Positions 17,748 to 25,535 of a stretch of DNA of 64,000 nt are shown here, in pieces (position 1 is the first letter of the stretch; every line of letters starts with the position of its first letter). The DNA comes from CAWJFJ01 sp963800065 (GTDB taxonomy: Bacteria; Actinomycetota; Acidimicrobiia; Acidimicrobiales; UBA8190), in the NCBI GenBank assembly GCA_963800065.1, contig CAWCZO010000007.1:62001-126000 (forward strand). Reading direction: 5' to 3'. A model generated the notes under the pieces. The model had not been told where the DNA came from. It ran no database searches and saw nothing but the letters and a program-made list of their open reading frames with translations. The translations under genes were made by a program, and so were the position numbers.

Positions 17748-17821
17748 TGGAGCGGGCGAGGAGAATCGAACTCCCGTTCTCAGCTTGGGAAGCTGATGTT
17801 CTGCCGCTGAACTACGCCCGC
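17748..17821 (-). tRNA. tRNA-Gly (CCC)
   Basis: A full cloverleaf on the minus strand: acceptor GCGGGCG/CGCCCGC, D-arm GTTC/GAAC, anticodon stem TCAGC/GCTGA with loop TTCCCAA (anticodon CCC), and T-arm with TTCGATT. CCA is encoded at 17748-17750. It decodes GGG glycine codons, which are common in this GC-rich genome. Its 5' end lies only 29 bp from the divergent dcd start. Confidence 0.93.
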
Positions 17822-17833
17822 GAGAGCCTGCCC

Positions 17834-17839
17834 ACACTA
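17834..17839 (-). promoter_or_regulatory. candidate -10 (TAGTGT) of tRNA-Gly
   Basis: TAGTGT on the minus strand, 12 nt before the mature tRNA 5' end. It overlaps by 2 bp the plus-strand TATCGT of dcd. Confidence 0.4.
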
Positions 17840-17843
17840 TCGT
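17838..17843 (+). promoter_or_regulatory. candidate -10 (TATCGT) of dcd
   Basis: TATCGT followed by 7 nt and then GTG 17851, with no Shine-Dalgarno. It supports a leaderless start giving MVLSDRTI, the usual Dcd N-terminus. Confidence 0.5.
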
Positions 17844-17850
17844 GCTGCCC

Positions 17851-18417
17851 GTGGTGCTCTCAGACCGGACCATTCGTGAGGAGCTGGAGAAGGGGCGGAT
17901 CGTCATCGACCCCCTGGGGCCCGGTTGCATCCAGCCCTCGTCGGTCGACCTGCATGTGGACCGCCACTTCCGGCTCTTCCGGAACCATTCCATGCGGGTG
18001 ATCGACGTCCGGGAGGACCTGGAGGACCTGACCGAGCTGGTCGACGTCCCCGATGGGGATGCCCTCATCCTCCATCCCGGTGAGTTCGTACTCGGATCCA
18101 CCCGGGAGCGGGTCTCGCTCCCCGACGATCTGGTGGCCCGGCTCGAGGGGAAGTCGTCTCTCGGCCGGTTGGGCCTCCTCATCCACTCGACGGCCGGGTT
18201 CGTCGACGCCGGGTGGGACGGGCACCTCACGCTGGAGCTCTCGAACGTGGCCAATCTGCCCATCACCGTCTATCCGGGGATGAAGATCGGCCAGATCAGC
18301 TTCCTGCAGATGACGACGGCCGCCGAGAACCCCTACGGTTCCAAGGGCCTCGGTTCGAAGTACCAGGGCCAGCGGGGGCCGACGCCCAGCCGGTACTTCG
18401 AGAACTTCCGTACCTGA
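17851..18417 (+). CDS. dcd: dCTP deaminase
   Basis: Deaminates dCTP to dUTP, or directly to dUMP in the bifunctional form common in actinobacteria, supplying dUMP for thymidylate synthesis. The trimeric dUTPase-like fold is evident from 'LSDRTIREELEKGRI', 'GPGCIQPSSVDLHVDRHF', 'EFVLGSTRERVSLPDDLVAR' and 'EGKSSLGRLGLLIHSTAGFV'. The last carries the conserved Ser-Ser-x-x-Arg and the active-site Glu lies in 'HLTLELSN'. The C-terminus 'GSKYQGQRGPTPSRYF' is the nucleotide-closing tail. 188 residues is the normal length. GTG 17851 is chosen over GTG 17842 from the family N-terminus and the TATCGT box 7 nt upstream. Confidence 0.96.
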   Translation: MVLSDRTIREELEKGRIVIDPLGPGCIQPSSVDLHVDRHFRLFRNHSMRVIDVREDLEDLTELVDVPDGDALILHPGEFVLGSTRERVSLPDDLVARLEGKSSLGRLGLLIHSTAGFVDAGWDGHLTLELSNVANLPITVYPGMKIGQISFLQMTTAAENPYGSKGLGSKYQGQRGPTPSRYFENFRT

Positions 18418-18456
18418 TCAGTCCCCCTCAGCTGACCAGACCCTTCAGGAGGAGAC

Positions 18457-20532
18457 GTGCCCGTCAGGATCGCCATCGGGATGGCTTTGACCTTCGGCGC
18501 CCTCGCCATCGCCGGACGCCGGTTCTTCTTCCTCTTCCGCCTGGTGAAGTCGGGCAAGCCCGATGCGGGCCGCTTCAGGGACGTCCCCGCCCGGGTGGGA
18601 GCCGAGTTGTCGGAGGTGGCCGGACAACGCAAGCTGCTCAAGAAGCCGGTGGCGGGTCTCGCCCACTTCTTCACGATGTGGGGTTTCACCATCCTGTTGC
18701 TGACCATCATCGAGGCCTACGGGGACCTCTTCACCAAGACCTTCGCCATCCCCGGGATAGGTCACTGGCCCGCCGTCGGGTTCATCGAGGACTTCTTCGC
18801 CGTGGCCGTTCTCGTCTCTCTCGGCGTCTTCACCGTCATCAGGCTGGTGAACGCCCCGAAGCGGCGCCAGAGGGCCTCGCGCTTCTACGGCTCACACCTG
18901 GACGCCGCCTGGGTCACCCTGGCCATGATCTCGGGGGTGATGGTCACCCTCCTCGGGTACCGGGCCGCCCAGACGAGGACGGGCGACTTCCCCTACGACC
19001 ACAGTTGGTGGACGTTCGCCTCGCACGGGATCGGCGAGGCGTTCAACTCGGTCAGCACCGGGACGGCGCTGAACCTGGAGACGACGTTCCTGCTCCTGAA
19101 CCTCGCCTTCATCACCGGCTTCCTCGTCTTCCTCTCCTACTCCAAGCACCTCCACATCTTCCTGGCGCCCATCAACGTGGCCGCCTCGCGGCGCCCGGTC
19201 GCCCTCGGACCGCTCTACACCACGCCCGACATGGACATGGAGAACGTCTCCGAGGACACCGTCTTCGGAGCCGGTCACATCGAGGACCTGAGCTGGAAGC
19301 AGCTGCTCGACACCCTCACCTGCACCGAGTGCGGGCGGTGTCAGGACGCCTGTCCGGCCTGGACCACGGGTAAGCCCCTCTCCCCCAAGCTCCTGATCAT
19401 GGGACTGCGCGACAACCTCTTCGAGTCGGCTTCCCGGCTGTTGCACGCCGGTCGAGGTGGCTCTGCTGACGAGGCCGGAGGCTCCGTCGCCGAGGTACCC
19501 ACCCTGGTGCCCGGGACCATCGACCCCGACGTGCTGTGGTCGTGCCTCACCTGCGGAGCGTGCGTGGAGGCGTGCCCGGTGGACATCGAGCACGTCGACA
19601 CCATCGTCGATATGCGCCGTTACGAGGTGCTCATGGAGTCGAAGTTCCCTCCCGAAGCGGGCCTCATGCTCCGCAATATCGAGAACCAGGGCGACCCGTG
19701 GGGTCTCGGTGCGGCCAAGCGGACGGAATGGACCGAGGTCCTCGACTTCGAGGTCCCCGTCATCACCGGGACCATCCCCGACGAGATCGAATACCTCTAC
19801 TGGGTGGGCTGCGCCGGTGCCCTCGACGAGCGGGCCCGTAAGGCCACCCAGGCCACGGCTCGACTCCTCCACCGCGCCGGCGTGCAGTTCGCCATCCTCG
19901 GTCCCCGGGAGTCGTGCACCGGCGACCCCGCCCGTCGGCTCGGGAACGAATACCTCTACCAGGAGATGGGGAAGGCCAACATCGTCACCTTGAACGAAGC
20001 GGGAGCCAAGAAGGTGGTGGCCTCCTGCCCTCACTGTTTCAATTCACTGTCGCGGGAGTACCCGGACCTGGGGGGCAACTTCGAAGTGATCCACCATTCC
20101 ATGCTCCTCAGTCATCTGATCGAAATGGGCCGACTCACGTCCGGTTCCCTGGACGCCAAGGTCACCTACCACGACCCCTGCTACCTGGGCCGGCACAACC
20201 GGGTCTTCGACGAGCCCCGGCAGGTGCTCGACTCCATCAGCGGAGTCGAGCAGATCGAGATGCGTCGCTGCCGGGAGAAGAGCTTCTGTTGCGGCGCCGG
20301 TGGGGCCCGGATGTGGATGGAGGAGGACATCGGCAAGCGTGTCAACCTGGAGCGGACCGACGAGGCCCTCACCACCGGAGCCGACGTCGTCTCGACGGCC
20401 TGTCCCTACTGCCTCATCATGCTGGATGACGCCGTCCGGGCCCGTCAGCGCGAGGACGACGTCCGGGTCATGGATGTCTCCCAGGTGATGGAAGCGTCCA
20501 TGCCTGACCGGACGATGGGAAAAGGCTCTTAG
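18457..20532 (+). CDS. Membrane-anchored Fe-S reductase (HdrD/GlpC-like with CCG domains)
   Basis: A 691-residue redox protein. The N-terminal half has five hydrophobic segments (about residues 3-25, 70-92, 107-130, 148-166, 206-228), resembling a nitrate-reductase gamma-type heme b anchor. Two 4Fe-4S motifs follow, 'CTECGRCQDACP' (about 289) and 'CLTCGACVEACP' (about 364). Next come two CCG (DUF224) domains with 'WVGCAGALDE', 'ASCPHCFNSL', 'HDPCYLGRHN', 'KSFCCGAGGA' and 'STACPYCLIM'. The build matches the actinobacterial Rv0338c type, a heterodisulfide-reductase-related protein of unknown partner. It likely passes electrons between a cytoplasmic donor and the quinone pool. GGAGGAGA lies just before the GTG start; it follows dcd by 39 bp. 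Confidence 0.85.
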   Translation: MPVRIAIGMALTFGALAIAGRRFFFLFRLVKSGKPDAGRFRDVPARVGAELSEVAGQRKLLKKPVAGLAHFFTMWGFTILLLTIIEAYGDLFTKTFAIPGIGHWPAVGFIEDFFAVAVLVSLGVFTVIRLVNAPKRRQRASRFYGSHLDAAWVTLAMISGVMVTLLGYRAAQTRTGDFPYDHSWWTFASHGIGEAFNSVSTGTALNLETTFLLLNLAFITGFLVFLSYSKHLHIFLAPINVAASRRPVALGPLYTTPDMDMENVSEDTVFGAGHIEDLSWKQLLDTLTCTECGRCQDACPAWTTGKPLSPKLLIMGLRDNLFESASRLLHAGRGGSADEAGGSVAEVPTLVPGTIDPDVLWSCLTCGACVEACPVDIEHVDTIVDMRRYEVLMESKFPPEAGLMLRNIENQGDPWGLGAAKRTEWTEVLDFEVPVITGTIPDEIEYLYWVGCAGALDERARKATQATARLLHRAGVQFAILGPRESCTGDPARRLGNEYLYQEMGKANIVTLNEAGAKKVVASCPHCFNSLSREYPDLGGNFEVIHHSMLLSHLIEMGRLTSGSLDAKVTYHDPCYLGRHNRVFDEPRQVLDSISGVEQIEMRRCREKSFCCGAGGARMWMEEDIGKRVNLERTDEALTTGADVVSTACPYCLIMLDDAVRARQREDDVRVMDVSQVMEASMPDRTMGKGS

Positions 20533-20951
20533 TTGAATGCCCTGTTGTCCGCTTCCCGGAGGCGTTCGGACATGGCCACCAGCAACTTGTGAGCCAGGGC
20601 GGGCATGGCGTCGAGGAGCCCGTTGAAGCGCCGTTGCTCGAGGACCAGCAGGGTCATGTCGGTGTCCGAGATGACAGTGGCCGACCGGGGGCGACGGTCG
20701 AGAAGCGAGAGCTCGCCGAAGTAGCCGCCGGGCCCCAAGGTGGCGGCCTTCCGACCGTTGCGTCTGACCGAGGCGGTGCCGTCGACGATGAAGAAGAACT
20801 CGCGGCCGATCGAGCCCTCCTCACAGAGGACCTTCCCGGCATGGACCGTCACCTCGTCGACCGTCCGGCGCAGTGTTCGGAGTTGACTGGCGGACAGGGC
20901 CGAGAAAAGCCAGATGCTCCCCAGGTCGATGTCTTTCGGACGCGGCGTCAT
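20529..20951 (-). CDS. Stand-alone cyclic-nucleotide-binding-domain protein
   Basis: 140 residues covering one cNMP-binding domain: 'FSALSASQLRTLRRTVDEVT', 'EGSIGREFFFIVDGTASVRR' and the phosphate-binding cassette 'GGYFGELSLLDRRPRSATVI', which keeps the Glu and Arg that hold the cyclic nucleotide. There is no C-terminal helix-turn-helix or enzyme domain, so it is not a Crp-type regulator by itself; it may regulate a partner protein. The ATG is set by TAGCCT 7 nt upstream. It overlaps the end of the Fe-S reductase gene by 4 bp on the opposite strand and diverges from the membrane protein at 21023. Confidence 0.82.
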   Translation of the reverse strand: MTPRPKDIDLGSIWLFSALSASQLRTLRRTVDEVTVHAGKVLCEEGSIGREFFFIVDGTASVRRNGRKAATLGPGGYFGELSLLDRRPRSATVISDTDMTLLVLEQRRFNGLLDAMPALAHKLLVAMSERLREADNRAFN

Positions 20952-20958
20952 CCCCGGG

Positions 20959-20964
20959 AGGCTA
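20959..20964 (-). promoter_or_regulatory. candidate -10 (TAGCCT) of the cNMP-binding protein gene
   Basis: TAGCCT, 7 nt before ATG 20951; no Shine-Dalgarno. Confidence 0.45.
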
Positions 20965-21010
20965 GTCAGCCCCGACTGGCGATGCTGGTTGTCGCTGCGA
21001 AGGGCCGCGG

Positions 21011-21016
21011 TACCCT
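21011..21016 (+). promoter_or_regulatory. candidate -10 (TACCCT) of the membrane protein gene
   Basis: TACCCT, 6 nt before ATG 21023; no Shine-Dalgarno. It faces the opposite -10 box 46 bp away. Confidence 0.45.
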
Positions 21017-21022
21017 TTCCGG

Positions 21023-21793
21023 ATGCCGGACAGTCGTGGCCCTGAAGACGCCGAGGACGGCCCACCCCGGCTGAGCTTGTGGCACCGGATCCTTCTGGCT
21101 CTCCCGAGTCTGAGGCGTGACGGGGACAAGGGCCCGCCTATCGAGCGCTTGCGCAACGCCTTGGTGAAGCCGGTCGAGCCCAGCGCCGCCGCCAAGGCCA
21201 AGGCGGCGGACGTGCCCATGACGATCGAGGAGCTCGAGGCGGCCAACAAGTCCGCCGACGACAAGGAACGGCTCGTCGGGCTGCTCCTGGCGCCTGTCGC
21301 CGCCGCCCTCGGCATCATAATCAGCAATGTCAAGATCGCCGGGGCCCGGGCGGCCCTTCTGAGCAACGGCAAGGTCAACCCTCAGCACCACAACCTGTCG
21401 ACCTACGACGAGTTGGAGCTGATCTTCCTGGCTCTGGCGGTCCTGATGCTGCTGACGGCGTTCTACCGGAAGCGCCTCGCCCTCGGGATCGTCATGGCCC
21501 TCTACGGGCTGTCGCTCTTCAACCTCCCTCCGTACTGGGGGTTCGGCTTCCCCTATATCCTCGCTGGCGCCTGGCTCCTGGTCCGGGCCTATCGACTCCA
21601 ACGGGCACTGAAGGAGGCGAAAGGCGAATCACCGGCCCGCTATGGTCCTCCCCGTGGCCGCGGGCCGACGGGCGCCGGAAGGCCCCGTCCCAACAAGCGC
21701 TACACCCCGCCCACCCCGCCGCGCCGTTCCACGCCGCCGAAGTCCAAGTCCAAGTCCAAGTCGAAGCCCGAGGACGAGAAGCAGGCCGGGTGA
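21023..21793 (+). CDS. Membrane protein with a basic Pro/Lys/Ser C-terminal tail
   Basis: 256 residues, no recognised family. A charged head of about 85 residues is followed by three hydrophobic segments ('LVGLLLAPVAAALGIIISNV', 'LELIFLALAVLMLLTAFY', 'LGIVMALYGLSLFNLPPYWG' with continuation). The cytoplasmic tail is rich in Arg, Pro, Lys and Ser, ending in repeated 'PPKSKSKSKSKP'. The tail could contact nucleic acid or acidic lipid; that is a guess. The ATG lies 6 nt after TACCCT. It is divergent from the cNMP-binding protein, and a second small membrane protein lies convergent and directly adjacent. Confidence 0.7.
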   Translation: MPDSRGPEDAEDGPPRLSLWHRILLALPSLRRDGDKGPPIERLRNALVKPVEPSAAAKAKAADVPMTIEELEAANKSADDKERLVGLLLAPVAAALGIIISNVKIAGARAALLSNGKVNPQHHNLSTYDELELIFLALAVLMLLTAFYRKRLALGIVMALYGLSLFNLPPYWGFGFPYILAGAWLLVRAYRLQRALKEAKGESPARYGPPRGRGPTGAGRPRPNKRYTPPTPPRRSTPPKSKSKSKSKPEDEKQAG

Positions 21794-22264
21794 TCAGGGT
21801 CGGCGTCGAGCACGCCGACGCCCCCTCCTGACGGCGGCTCCTGCCAGAAGCACCAGGCCGACGAGGACGATGAGAAGGACCGTGGGCACGATGTACACCC
21901 TCCACGACGCCTGCTCGGCGGCCAGGATCGTCTCGGTGGTCACGAGGGCGGGGTCACCGGGGACCGAGACTCCCCGGATGACCGTCCCCGGAGGGCGGAG
22001 GGTGTTGCCCGGAATGTTCTCGTTGTAGCGGCGGCCGTCGAGGGTGAAGGACCCCCGGCAGGCGTAGCCGGCGGCGTTGCTGCCGCTGCCTCCGAGCAGA
22101 CCCCTACACCCTGACGACGTGATCGTGACGGCCACACCGTGCTGGTGGAGCCGGGTGATCTCGCCGTTCTTCTGGGCTCCGGCCACGAACAGGACGACGA
22201 CCAGGGCAGTCAGGCCGACAAGCAGGAGGCCGACCGCGACACGGGCCACGGCCCGGGTGTCCAC
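21794..22264 (-). CDS. DUF3592-like membrane protein
   Basis: 156 residues: an N-terminal membrane helix ('VAVGLLLVGLTALVVVLFVA'), an extracytoplasmic part of about 90 residues, and a C-terminal membrane helix ('VYIVPTVLLIVLVGLVLLAG') with an Arg-rich end. The middle ('VTITSSGCRGLLGG', 'YACRGSFTLDGRRYNENIPG') resembles DUF3592 modules, with two Cys that may pair. The start is uncertain: GTG 22264 is used, but a GTG seven codons on (22246) has GGGAG at better spacing. Its stop codon adjoins that of the plus-strand membrane protein. Function unknown. Confidence 0.65.
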   Translation of the reverse strand: MDTRAVARVAVGLLLVGLTALVVVLFVAGAQKNGEITRLHQHGVAVTITSSGCRGLLGGSGSNAAGYACRGSFTLDGRRYNENIPGNTLRPPGTVIRGVSVPGDPALVTTETILAAEQASWRVYIVPTVLLIVLVGLVLLAGAAVRRGRRRARRRP

Positions 22265-22586
22265 TCCCGTTCCGACGCCGGAGGCCCGGAGAGTGGAGAG
22301 GGGCTCGCTCTCCGTATCGGGGTCGCCGGCATCCGGGTTGTCGGGGGCTCGGGCGATTCGGAGATCGTAGCGGGGAGGGTTCCGGACTGATGGGGGCCCA
22401 TTCGCCGCCGATCTCGTTCACGCGCTGGTAACACTCACGTGACGATCCGGAAACGACCGCCCGCCATCATGTCGGCGGCAGGGCGAACTCCTGCTGTGGC
22501 CTTGGCGGACCCGCTCTCTTCAGGTGATGCCTTGTCCATGGCCCGGGGCGCCAGGACGCATTGACGACACGAAGGGAGTACTCGCC
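22265..22586. other. 322-bp intergenic region with a GlnR-like site
   Basis: Separates a minus-strand membrane protein gene from amtB. It holds the four-box GlnR-like site at 22417-22454 and a leader of about 130 bp. No coding frame with a start is convincing. Confidence 0.6.
22417..22454 (+). promoter_or_regulatory. GlnR-type nitrogen operator candidate
   Basis: Four 5-bp boxes each separated by exactly 6 bp: TTCAC, GTAAC, GTGAC, GAAAC. The actinobacterial GlnR consensus is gTnAC-n6-GaAAC-n6-GtnAC-n6-GaAAC. The last two boxes fit exactly and the first two miss one base each. Its place upstream of amtB-glnB, classic GlnR targets, adds weight. Confidence 0.6.
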
Positions 22587-24146
22587 GTGCTAGGGGCTGC
22601 ACACTTAGTTCCGTATCCCAGTTGGCTGAACACGGGCGACAACACGTGGCAGGTCACAGCGGCCACGTTCGTTGGCCTGATGAGCCTGCCCGGTCTGGCC
22701 GTGCTCTACGCGTCGATCGTGCCCAAGAAGTGGGCGGTCAACGTACTGGCCATGATGTTCGCCGGCTTCTCTCTGGTCCTCATCGCCTGGGTGTTGTGGT
22801 CCTACAAGATGGGCTTCGGTTCCACCTCACTCGGAGGTGGTGTGCACAACGGCGTGCAGACCCAGCTGAGCAACGTGGGGTGGGTCAAACACTTCTTCGA
22901 AAACCTGGTGGGTAAACCGGGCCAGGTCCTGAACTCGGTCAACGAACAGGGTCAGGCCGTGTCGGCGGCCAACACGGCGGTGCCATTCCACTTCCCCACG
23001 GATTCGCTCCTTTACTTCCAGTTCGTGTTCGCCGCCATCACCCCCCTGCTGTTCCTGGGGAGCGTGCTGGGCCGGATCAAGTTCAGCGCCTGGTGCCTCC
23101 TGGTGCCGCTGTGGTCCACCTTCGTCTACGGCGTGGACGCCTTCCTGCTCTGGGGCGGCGGCTACTTCGCCCAGGAGGGGTCACTCGACTTCTCCGGTGG
23201 GTACGTCATCCACATGTCGGCCGGTGTCTCGGGCTTCGTGGCTGCCTGGGTCCTCGGACCCCGACTGCTTCGAGATCGAAAAAACGCCTTGCCCAACAAC
23301 CTGGTGATGGCGGCCGTCGGGGCCGGCATCCTGTGGCTGGGCTGGAACGGCTTCAACGGTGGAGACCCGTACTACGCCGGTGCCGACATGGCCGCCGCCG
23401 TGGTCAACACCAACCTGGCCACCGCCGTGGGCCTCATGGTCTGGGTGGCCATGGATGCCTGGCTCTCGAAGGAGAAGAAACCCGCTTTCCTCGGCGCCGT
23501 CAACGGCATGATCTGCGGTCTGGTCGGGATCACACCGTGCGCCGGATTCGTGAACGGCTGGGGTGCCATCGCCGTCGGTGCCATCTGCTCGGCCGTCGTC
23601 TGGACCTGCTGGAACTACCTCTCCAAGGTGCGACCCTTCTCGAAGGTCGACGACGCGCTGGGGGTCATCTACACCCACGGCATCGCCGGGTTCGTCGGCG
23701 GCATGCTCCTGGGCATTTTCGGAGACCCGAACACCCTGGAGCTGGGGTGCGGCAACCTGAATGCCTCGGGGCAGGTCATCAGCACCACGCAGCAGCAGTA
23801 CATCACGGCCCATGGTGGCTGCACCCCGTTCGGGGTGGACGGCTTGATGTACACGGGCTCGGCCCACCAGCTCTGGGAGCAATTCCGGGCCGCCATCTGG
23901 GTCATCTTCTGGTCAGCTCTCGTGACCTTCATACTGATGAAGCTGATCGGGTTGGTCCTCCGGGGTGCCCGGTACGACGCCGCCGTTCTCGAAGTCGGCG
24001 ACCTGGCCATCCACGGCGAGGAGGCCTTCCCCGAGGAGACGCTGGCGCAACGGGTCGGGGTCAGCTCCATGGCGGGAGACCCGACCTCGGCGTCGTTAGC
24101 ATCGGACGAACCTGATCGGGGGCCGCCCTCCGGGGCGGAGAGCTGA
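22587..24146 (+). CDS. amtB: Ammonium transporter (Amt/MEP/Rh family)
   Basis: Imports ammonium across the cytoplasmic membrane; the 519-residue protein has about 11 membrane segments. Recognised by 'VTAATFVGLMSLPGLAVLYA', 'SLDFSGGYVIHMSAGVSGFV' (first pore His), 'VNGMICGLVGITPCAGFVNG' and 'ALGVIYTHGIAGFVGGMLLG' (second pore His, in the usual D-x-x-x-x-x-x-H-G context). An extracytoplasmic stretch of roughly 60 residues after the second helix is longer than in E. coli AmtB. The GTG at 22587 is chosen for the AAGGGAG just upstream. glnB starts 33 bp downstream, the normal pairing. The upstream GlnR-like site suggests induction under nitrogen limitation. Confidence 0.95.
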   Translation: MLGAAHLVPYPSWLNTGDNTWQVTAATFVGLMSLPGLAVLYASIVPKKWAVNVLAMMFAGFSLVLIAWVLWSYKMGFGSTSLGGGVHNGVQTQLSNVGWVKHFFENLVGKPGQVLNSVNEQGQAVSAANTAVPFHFPTDSLLYFQFVFAAITPLLFLGSVLGRIKFSAWCLLVPLWSTFVYGVDAFLLWGGGYFAQEGSLDFSGGYVIHMSAGVSGFVAAWVLGPRLLRDRKNALPNNLVMAAVGAGILWLGWNGFNGGDPYYAGADMAAAVVNTNLATAVGLMVWVAMDAWLSKEKKPAFLGAVNGMICGLVGITPCAGFVNGWGAIAVGAICSAVVWTCWNYLSKVRPFSKVDDALGVIYTHGIAGFVGGMLLGIFGDPNTLELGCGNLNASGQVISTTQQQYITAHGGCTPFGVDGLMYTGSAHQLWEQFRAAIWVIFWSALVTFILMKLIGLVLRGARYDAAVLEVGDLAIHGEEAFPEETLAQRVGVSSMAGDPTSASLASDEPDRGPPSGAES

Positions 24147-24179
24147 CCGGACCACTACGAGCCCAAGGAGAAACTGATC

Positions 24180-24518
24180 ATGAAGCTGGTCGTAGCGGTT
24201 CTCAAGCCGTTCAAGCTCGATGAGGTGAAGGAGGCGCTGAAGAACGCCGGCGTCCAGGGGATGACGGTGGCCGAGGCCCAGGGCTTCGGACGGCAGCGGG
24301 GCCACACCGAGGTCTACCGGGGTGCCGAGTACGAGGTCGACTTCGTTCCGAAGATCCGGATCGAGGTGCTCGTCGACGACGCCCAGGCGGCCGAGGTGGT
24401 CGACGCCATCGTGGCCACGGCGGCCACGGGCAAGATCGGCGACGGGAAGGTGTGGGTTCTTCCCGTCGACACCGTGGTCCGGGTCCGTACCGGAGAACGC
24501 GGGGCGGACGCCCTGTAG
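24180..24518 (+). CDS. glnB: Nitrogen regulatory protein P-II
   Basis: A trimeric signal protein that reads 2-oxoglutarate and ATP/ADP and blocks AmtB when nitrogen is plentiful. 112 residues, the standard length. 'MKLVVAVLKPFKLDEVKEAL' opens the ferredoxin-like fold. The T-loop contains 'RQRGHTEVYRGAEYEVDFVP' with Tyr51, the site modified by adenylylation or uridylylation in relatives. 'VVDAIVATAATGKIGDGKVW' is the ATP-binding B-loop signature and 'RTGERGADAL' the C-loop. AAGGAG precedes the ATG. Co-transcribed with amtB, so by context it is a GlnK-type PII. Confidence 0.96.
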   Translation: MKLVVAVLKPFKLDEVKEALKNAGVQGMTVAEAQGFGRQRGHTEVYRGAEYEVDFVPKIRIEVLVDDAQAAEVVDAIVATAATGKIGDGKVWVLPVDTVVRVRTGERGADAL

Positions 24519-24530
24519 GGATGTCTGTTG

Positions 24531-24565
24531 CCGGGGCGGGGTCGGCTGTGGCCGGCCCCGCCCGG
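24531..24565. terminator. GC-rich hairpin between convergent glnB and gpmA
   Basis: CCGGGGCGGGGTCGGC pairs with GCCGGCCCCGCCCGG across a TGTG loop, with one bulge and one mismatch. There is no T-run, but its position 12 bp after glnB and before the convergent gpmA end fits a bidirectional terminator. Confidence 0.6.
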
Positions 24566-24588
24566 CTTCAGCCCTTCCGACAGAGGCG

Positions 24589-25331
24589 TCAACCGGCCTG
24601 GTGGGCCGTGGCCTCCTTCGCCGCGGCGATGGCGTCGGGGTCGCCGAGGAGGCGGTCGCCGTTGACCGAGAGGTCGGCCCCGAGCTGGAACACCCAGGGA
24701 ACGCCCGTCGGGATCTCGAGACCGACGATCTCCTCGTCGGACAGGGCCATGAGGTACTTGACGAGGGCCCGTAGCGAATTGCCGTGGGCCACAACGAGCA
24801 CGCCGCCGAACGAGTACAGGTCGGGGACGATGACATCCTCCCAGTAGGGGACCATCCGGGCCACCACATCGGCCAGGCACTCCGTGGCCGGGAGGGCGGT
24901 GGCCGGGACGTTGGAATAGCGCCGGTCGTGGACCGGGTGCTTCTCGGGGGCGATGGCGGGGGGCCGTACCGTGTAGCTCCGCCGCCAGACCTTCACCTGC
25001 TCGATCCCGAACTCGGCCGTGATCTCCTTCTTGTTCCGGCCCTGGAGGTCGCCGTAGTGACGCTCGTTGAGCCGCCAGTGCCGGCGGGCCGGGATCCAGG
25101 AGCGCCCCAGTTCGTCGAGGGCCAGGTTGGCGGTCCGGACCGCCCGGGTGAGCACCGACGTGTGGAGGACGGTGAGCTCGAGCCCCCCTCCTGCTCGGCC
25201 AGGAGGAGGCGCCCGGCCTGGCGGGCCTCCTCCTCACCGTCGGGCGTCAGGTCGACGTCGACCCATCCCGTGAAGAGGCCCTCGGCGTTCCAGGTGGACT
25301 GACCGTGGCGCAGGAGGACCAGATCGGGCAC
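24589..25331 (-). pseudogene. gpmA: 2,3-bisphosphoglycerate-dependent phosphoglycerate mutase, frameshifted
   Basis: Would interconvert 3- and 2-phosphoglycerate in glycolysis. The first segment gives 'MPDLVLLRHGQSTWNAEGLF' with the catalytic RHG His and runs to 'LLLAEQEGG'. The rest, in another frame, gives 'LTVLHTSVLTRAVRTANLAL', 'RRHWRLNERHYGDLQGRNKK' and 'GGVLVVAHGNSLRALVKYLM' (second catalytic His). Joining the frames needs one extra G in the G6 run (C6 on the plus strand, 25183-25188), which restores a full-length protein of about 248 residues. All catalytic residues are kept, so this is probably a sequencing error or a very recent lesion. The GTG start lies 7 nt after a TACTGT box. Confidence 0.85.
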
Positions 25332-25338
25332 GCTACCG

Positions 25339-25344
25339 ACAGTA
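25339..25344 (-). promoter_or_regulatory. candidate -10 (TACTGT) of gpmA
   Basis: TACTGT, 7 nt before GTG 25331; leaderless pattern. Confidence 0.45.
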
Positions 25345-25475
25345 GCGGTGCCGCCCAAACGTCATGAACCGGCCGGGATCGGTGGCCCGGGTGGGGCGGC
25401 GTTCCCCGTGGCCAAGCCGGGCGTCGACCTGATGTCCCTACGGAAAGTAGCGGTACGGCCACTTTCGTCGCTCCG

Positions 25476-25513
25476 GGGGATCCCGAAAGGGGATCCCGAG
25501 AGGGGATCCCGAA
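25476..25513. repeat. three 13-bp tandem repeats with a palindromic core
   Basis: GGGGATCCCGAAA, GGGGATCCCGAGA and GGGGATCCCGAA follow head to tail, and a degenerate fourth unit GGGGATGAGGAAT comes next. The core GGGATCCC is self-complementary. They sit 23 bp before the HAIR-like site. Confidence 0.75.
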
Positions 25514-25535
25514 GGGGATGAGGAATGGCAGAAAT

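Noticed and set aside
25150..25200. Programmed ribosomal frameshift in gpmA
   Set aside because: The G-run lacks a slippery heptamer followed by a clear pseudoknot, and no gpmA is known to me to use recoding. A missing base explains it more simply.
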